Shown here: piece by piece, positions 60,660 through 64,000 of the stretch
Layout of the letters: every line of letters starts with the position of its first letter
Position numbering within the stretch: the stretch's first letter is position 1
Source: Prevotella sp.
GTDB lineage: Bacteria > Bacteroidota > Bacteroidia > Bacteroidales > Bacteroidaceae
Length of the DNA stretch: 64,000 bases
Direction of reading: 5' to 3'
NCBI GenBank assembly: GCA_017471465.1
Contig: JAFUTI010000005.1
Span: 1 to 64,000, forward strand
Position numbers and translations under genes: made by a program
Notes under the pieces: model-generated
Databases searched by the model: none
Seen by the model: only the letters and a program-made list of their open reading frames with translations
Told to the model about the DNA's origin: nothing

Positions 60660-62888
60660 TTACCGCTTGTCTCCGACAAGAACTTTCTTTCCATTCACGA
60701 TGTTAATGCCCTTCTGCGGAGCACTGAGGCGCTGGCCGTTCAGGTTAAAGATGCCCTCCGCACTACTACCACGGTTGCCGTCCACCGTGATACCATCGAT
60801 GTAAGTGGTCTGCTGGTCGCCATCGCCGAAGTCCATCACAATCTGGCGAGCCATAGAAATATTGCCGCTATAAGAGAAATAAGCGCGAGTGGCATAGACG
60901 TACAACTCGTACTTGGGCTTATAAAGCTTGTTCTCGTTGCCCAACACGAGGGCTTTGCTGCCCGATGTCAGCTGAACCGGACCAATCTGCGCCTCGAAGC
61001 GAAGACCATTGGATGCTGTCTCTGTGCCGTATTCCTCATCGTCTATGTCTTCTTGACTTGTAATTGCTACTTCAACATTCGTAAAGCTGGGGTTCTCGAT
61101 GACCTCGCCAGTAGCCGTTTCGGGCGTTCCCCAGCGGATGATGTAGGGCACACCGGCTTCAATCTCACCTAAGTTCGATCCTGAGAAGTTAATGGTCAGC
61201 TTGTCACCGTCCACCGATGCGCTCTCGAACGTACGGATATCGGCACCGGCAAGACAGGTGGTGGCCAGCTTTTCGGTCGAGAGGTTGAACGGCAACGTCA
61301 GCGTGTTCCAGTAGCCGTCCTTGTAGAGCTTGCGGTTCTTCAGGTTTACAACTGCATACTTGTCAGGATCAAAAGGTGTCAAAGTAGATTCTGTCTGGGA
61401 TCTACAGTCAATCTGCCAACCAATATAGACGGTGGTGAACTCAAGGTCGCCATAGACATTGCTGAGACTAATATCATCTCCGCTATTATAGATAGTTCCA
61501 TTGAGGCCGGCGCAGGGGCTCGTGGTCTCGCCGAAGGCGCGGCCATACTTGCTCAGCATCCACTTGTAGTCTTTGCCATCTGTTGAAGTGATTGTAGGCA
61601 AAGAAATCTCTGTATCGCTGCCAAAAGTGTAGGTTTCGCTGGTCTTTGAGAGCGTTGCCCCCTCAGCCTTGAAATAAGTGATGGTGTAAGTAGGAGCGGC
61701 CGCTGTGCCTGCAGTTTTCGTAGCACTGGCTGCGCCTGCACTGCCGCCTACGCCACCGGGCTTGTGGTTATCATCTTCGTCGAATTCAGCATCATCCTCA
61801 CCCTGAAAGTAGCAGGTGTAACCCTTTGCGCCGTCGTTACCTTCGGTGCCAATACCACCAGCACCGCCACCGGCGCCTACAGATGTCCAATAGTCGTTCA
61901 CCCAGGAGTCTGCAGCCCAGCCACTGCCACAGGCACCTGAGGCACCGCCGCCACCACCAGCACCACCAGTGCCGATAGCTTGAGCACTGCCACCACCGGC
62001 ACCGCCGCCGCCACCGCCGCCACCAGCAACAGCAACAGCATATGTGACTGTTTCAAATGTGGGTAATTCAATTTGACTATCATCATCAGCACTATAGGAA
62101 TAAACATCTCCATCTCCGTAAAAGATATAACCACCATGCAAACCGGCAGCGCCGCCATCGCCCTTGGCACCTCCGGCAATATGCGTTTTATCGATGGAGC
62201 TTGCGATATTGACTGTACCCACAGCTGCTGCTGTAGCACCATCTGTGCCATTGGTTCCTATTAGCCCGGAGAGTTCGCCTTTCCATTCTTCTTCTTCAGT
62301 ATTTGCCTTAGGACGTGATGCCTCTGCCAGTTGTGCTGCACCGTTGCCACCGTTGCCGCCAGCAGTACCGATACCGGCACCGGCTCCACCGCCGCCATTG
62401 CCACCGGCTCCGCCGAGGCCAGCATAATAATAAGGACTCACAAACGATGCTGCTGTTCCGTTGCCTCCATTACCACCGTTGGCAGCATTGCCGCCGGTAG
62501 CTACGATGGTGCCTTCGCCGAAGATGTTGAGCGTAGTACCGCTGGGTACCAGAATGCCTGCACCACCGCCGGTGGTTCCCTCGCCGTCAGCACCTGTTGC
62601 TGTGAGCGTCACGCCGGAGGGGATGTAGATGTAGACGGTGCCTTGGATGGTAAGTCCGCTGCCGCCGGCAGTGTTGTTGCTAAAAGTCAGGTTTTCCGTC
62701 ATGTAATAATACGTGGTAGCGTCGGCTGCGCCTAGCGTCATTCCTGTGGTGGAGCCCTCGGTCAGGGCTGTCCACGCTGCCGACGATGTCTGCACCGGTC
62801 CCCAGTGGTCACCGCCAGAGCCCTGTGCCCATGCGCCCGTCACTGCCATGAGCAGGAGGGCAAGGATTGAAATGTTTTTTTGTTTCAT
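60660..62888 (-). CDS. glycine-rich secreted protein with C-terminal sorting-type tail
   Basis: A 742-residue exported protein with a signal peptide (ISILALLLMAVTGAWAQ). Residues about 60-420 are a low-complexity, Gly/Ala-rich region with repeats such as GGNGGNG, GGAGGNGGGGAGAG and VAGGGGGGGGAGGG, interleaved with short beta-strand segments (GTVYIYIPSGVTLTAT, GTTLNIFGEGTIVATGG). Residues about 420-690 contain a beta-sandwich-like region (YWNTLTLPFNLSTEKL, LTINFSGSNLGEIEAGVPYI). The end (GIFNLNGQRLSAPQKGINIV, then NGKKVLVG) is the Por/T9SS-like tail of Prevotella surface proteins. It is unusual to find it between fusA and rpsJ. A surface adhesin or matrix role is likely but unproven. Confidence 0.8.
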   Translation of the reverse strand: MKQKNISILALLLMAVTGAWAQGSGGDHWGPVQTSSAAWTALTEGSTTGMTLGAADATTYYYMTENLTFSNNTAGGSGLTIQGTVYIYIPSGVTLTATGADGEGTTGGGAGILVPSGTTLNIFGEGTIVATGGNAANGGNGGNGTAASFVSPYYYAGLGGAGGNGGGGAGAGIGTAGGNGGNGAAQLAEASRPKANTEEEEWKGELSGLIGTNGTDGATAAAVGTVNIASSIDKTHIAGGAKGDGGAAGLHGGYIFYGDGDVYSYSADDDSQIELPTFETVTYAVAVAGGGGGGGGAGGGSAQAIGTGGAGGGGGASGACGSGWAADSWVNDYWTSVGAGGGAGGIGTEGNDGAKGYTCYFQGEDDAEFDEDDNHKPGGVGGSAGAASATKTAGTAAAPTYTITYFKAEGATLSKTSETYTFGSDTEISLPTITSTDGKDYKWMLSKYGRAFGETTSPCAGLNGTIYNSGDDISLSNVYGDLEFTTVYIGWQIDCRSQTESTLTPFDPDKYAVVNLKNRKLYKDGYWNTLTLPFNLSTEKLATTCLAGADIRTFESASVDGDKLTINFSGSNLGEIEAGVPYIIRWGTPETATGEVIENPSFTNVEVAITSQEDIDDEEYGTETASNGLRFEAQIGPVQLTSGSKALVLGNENKLYKPKYELYVYATRAYFSYSGNISMARQIVMDFGDGDQQTTYIDGITVDGNRGSSAEGIFNLNGQRLSAPQKGINIVNGKKVLVGDKR

Positions 62889-63059
62889 ACGGTTTTTTGT
62901 TTTTAAAGATTAAACTTATTGTAAATAATGTTTGTATGCACGCAAGAGCAACTGCTACAGAGGAACATGGCTCTCCGTAGCAGCAGAAATGCCCGATGCC
63001 GACTTGCGGCGGCATCACAGCAGTATGGGTTTGCTATAAAGTCTAAGAAATTGTGTGTG

Positions 63060-63341
63060 TTATTGGGGGGGGGTAGAAATCACTCCACTATAACCGCAAA
63101 CGACAGCCTCAGCGGTCCCGCCTACGAGTGTCGGGCAGGGCGCAGCAGCGAGGGTGTATGTCAGGGGAAACAATGGCATGGTCTTGATTATCCTTATCTG
63201 TATCTTTCTACCGACAAACACATCGTCAATCCTTCGGTTCAGTTCTTCCCGATGTTCGCCAACGGCTTTCATAATCAGAGCCTCCGCATCGGCAGGAAAC
63301 ACGGAAAGGATGAAGTATAGAAGCAGCAGCAGTTTGCCCAT
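63060..63341 (-). CDS. small secreted protein of unknown function
   Basis: A 93-residue frame with a promoter (-7 box 63371-63378) 30 bases upstream and a clear signal peptide (MGKLLLLLYFILSVFPADA). The mature part starts EALIMKAVGEHREELNRRID DVFVGRKIQIRIIKT and then becomes unlike a normal domain (TLAAAPCPTLVGGTAEAVVC). It ends in a tract of nine C residues (minus strand) just before the stop, so a slip of one base would change the C-terminus. It may be the N-terminal remnant of a longer secreted protein. I do not recognise a family. The rest of 62889-63059 shows no gene. Confidence 0.45.
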   Translation of the reverse strand: MGKLLLLLYFILSVFPADAEALIMKAVGEHREELNRRIDDVFVGRKIQIRIIKTMPLFPLTYTLAAAPCPTLVGGTAEAVVCGYSGVISTPPQ

Positions 63342-63370
63342 AAACGTACGTATTCTTTAGAGATCTGCTG

Positions 63371-63378
63371 CAAAATTA
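63371..63378 (-). promoter_or_regulatory. -7 box upstream of the small secreted protein
   Basis: TAATTTTG on the minus strand followed by CAGC. It is the only clear box between fusA and the glycine-rich protein gene, so it may drive both genes. Confidence 0.5.
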
Positions 63379-63472
63379 CTAAGAATTTTTGACTTATCGT
63401 ACATTTTTTACAATAAAATATAACAACATACGAATAAACATACGAGTACTGCCTGAGAACAATATGGATATA

Positions 63473-63508
63473 CAAAAAGAGTGAAGGCAAGTAATTTGCC
63501 TTCACTCT
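63473..63508 (-). terminator. intrinsic terminator of fusA
   Basis: Perfect 13-base arms AGAGTGAAGGCAA (63478-63490) and TTGCCTTCACTCT (63496-63508) around five bases, followed on the minus strand by TTTTTG. It ends transcription 28 bases past the fusA stop. Confidence 0.85.
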
Positions 63509-63536
63509 TGAAATTGTTATTTTGTTAGCCTGACTC

Positions 63537-64000
63537 TTATACCAAGTCGGCACGACCCTTGACCTCCTCAAGCACGGCCTTAGCCAGTGCTGAAGACAGA
63601 GGAGCGTGGTGGCTGTACTCCATAGAGCTGGTAGCACGACCAGAAGTAATGGTACGCAGAGCAGTTACATAACCGAACATCTCTGACAGGGGCACCTTAG
63701 CCTTAACGACACGGGCACCACTGCGAGCCTCGTCCATACCCTCTACCTGGCCACGACGCTTGTTCAGGTCACCGATGACATCACCCATGTTCTCCTCGGG
63801 TGTCACCACCTCAAGCTTCATGATGGGTTCCATCAGCACAGGCTTAGCCTGTGCGCAGACAGCCTTGTAGGCCATCTGGGCAGCAATCTCGAACGACAGC
63901 TGGTCGGAGTCAACAGGGTGGAACGAACCATCCACGACGACAACCTTCAGCGAGTCCATAGGATAGCCGCCGAGGATACCATTCTTCATGGCTGCCTCGA
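63537..64000 (-). CDS. fusA: elongation factor G, 3' part
   Basis: The C-terminal about 154 residues of EF-G, cut by the window edge (the frame stays open to 64000). [67 protein letters not shown] and [24 protein letters not shown] cover domains IV and V. EF-G translocates tRNA and mRNA on the ribosome. In most Bacteroidales fusA is directly followed by rpsJ; here a terminator and 3.3 kb of other genes intervene. Confidence 0.96.
   Translation of the reverse strand, partial: EAAMKNGILGGYPMDSLKVVVVDGSFHPVDSDQLSFEIAAQMAYKAVCAQAKPVLMEPIMKLEVVTPEENMGDVIGDLNKRRGQVEGMDEARSGARVVKAKVPLSEMFGYVTALRTITSGRATSSMEYSHHAPLSSALAKAVLEEVKGRADLV

Noticed and set aside
62073..62735. Pro/Arg-rich plus-strand frames opposite the glycine-rich protein
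   Set aside because: They are the antisense of Gly-rich codons (GGN gives NCC) and have no independent support.
1..64000. tRNA or rRNA genes
   Set aside because: No rRNA-like stretch and no cloverleaf with a conserved TTCGAATC-type arm was found by reading the intergenic regions.

Overview
The window looks like a chromosome segment of a Bacteroidales bacterium, most likely Prevotella or a close relative. The evidence is: Bacteroidetes-type promoters (a TAnnTTTG -7 box, usually TACCTTTGCA or TATCTTTGCA) in front of most transcription units, few Shine-Dalgarno sequences, a SusC/SusD pair, secreted proteins with Por/T9SS-like C-terminal tails, DUF4491 and DUF4843 proteins, and Bacteroidetes-type ribosomal proteins. 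No rRNA, tRNA, CRISPR array or complete insertion sequence was seen.

Layout. 1-1.8 kb: a nested inverted repeat, a PD-(D/E)XK (Rpn/PDDEXK_2) protein and a decayed secreted protein. 1.9-9.5 kb: fructose-bisphosphate aldolase, a large GH97 + CE15-like fusion, a DUF4491 membrane protein, and a TonB-dependent receptor divergent from a LuxR-type regulator with a degenerate receiver. 9.6-14.2 kb: a four-gene tripartite efflux operon (TolC, MacA, MacB ATPase, MacB permease). 14.3-14.7 kb: non-coding, with two palindromes and a MITE-like element. 14.7-23 kb: aquaporin behind a leader terminator, a GIN-domain lipoprotein, a YqiA esterase fused to a partial nucleotidase-like domain, a REC-REC-PPDK_N protein, a SIMPL protein, a deleted M3 peptidase remnant translationally coupled to a Nudix hydrolase, a WYL regulator and a 40-residue membrane peptide.

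23.3-28.8 kb is an AT-richer, compact, same-strand island: EcoRI-family adenine methylase, AAA ATPase, TOPRIM-like RloB/AriB-type protein, DUF262-HNH nuclease, an unknown helical protein and a GIY-YIG protein. It is the best candidate for an uncharacterised defence system. It is followed by a short-chain dehydrogenase reduced to its two ends, then metY, a small heat-shock protein behind a sigma-54-type promoter, gdhA coupled to rlpA, and a glycine-zipper lipoprotein.

33.7-44.8 kb (minus strand) is a SusC/SusD locus with a DUF4843 lipoprotein, a secreted repeat protein and a 1427-residue M16 peptidase fused to a calcineurin-like phosphoesterase. It contains no glycoside hydrolase, so peptide rather than glycan use is plausible. 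44.9-60.2 kb (minus strand) is the complete S10-spc-alpha cluster from rpsJ to rplQ, including secY, map, infA and rpoA. The small rpmD and rpmJ genes were located by hand. rpsJ is detached from rplC by a terminator-like hairpin and a new promoter. The fusA 3' end at the right edge is separated from rpsJ by 3.3 kb carrying a glycine-rich secreted protein and two small peptides.
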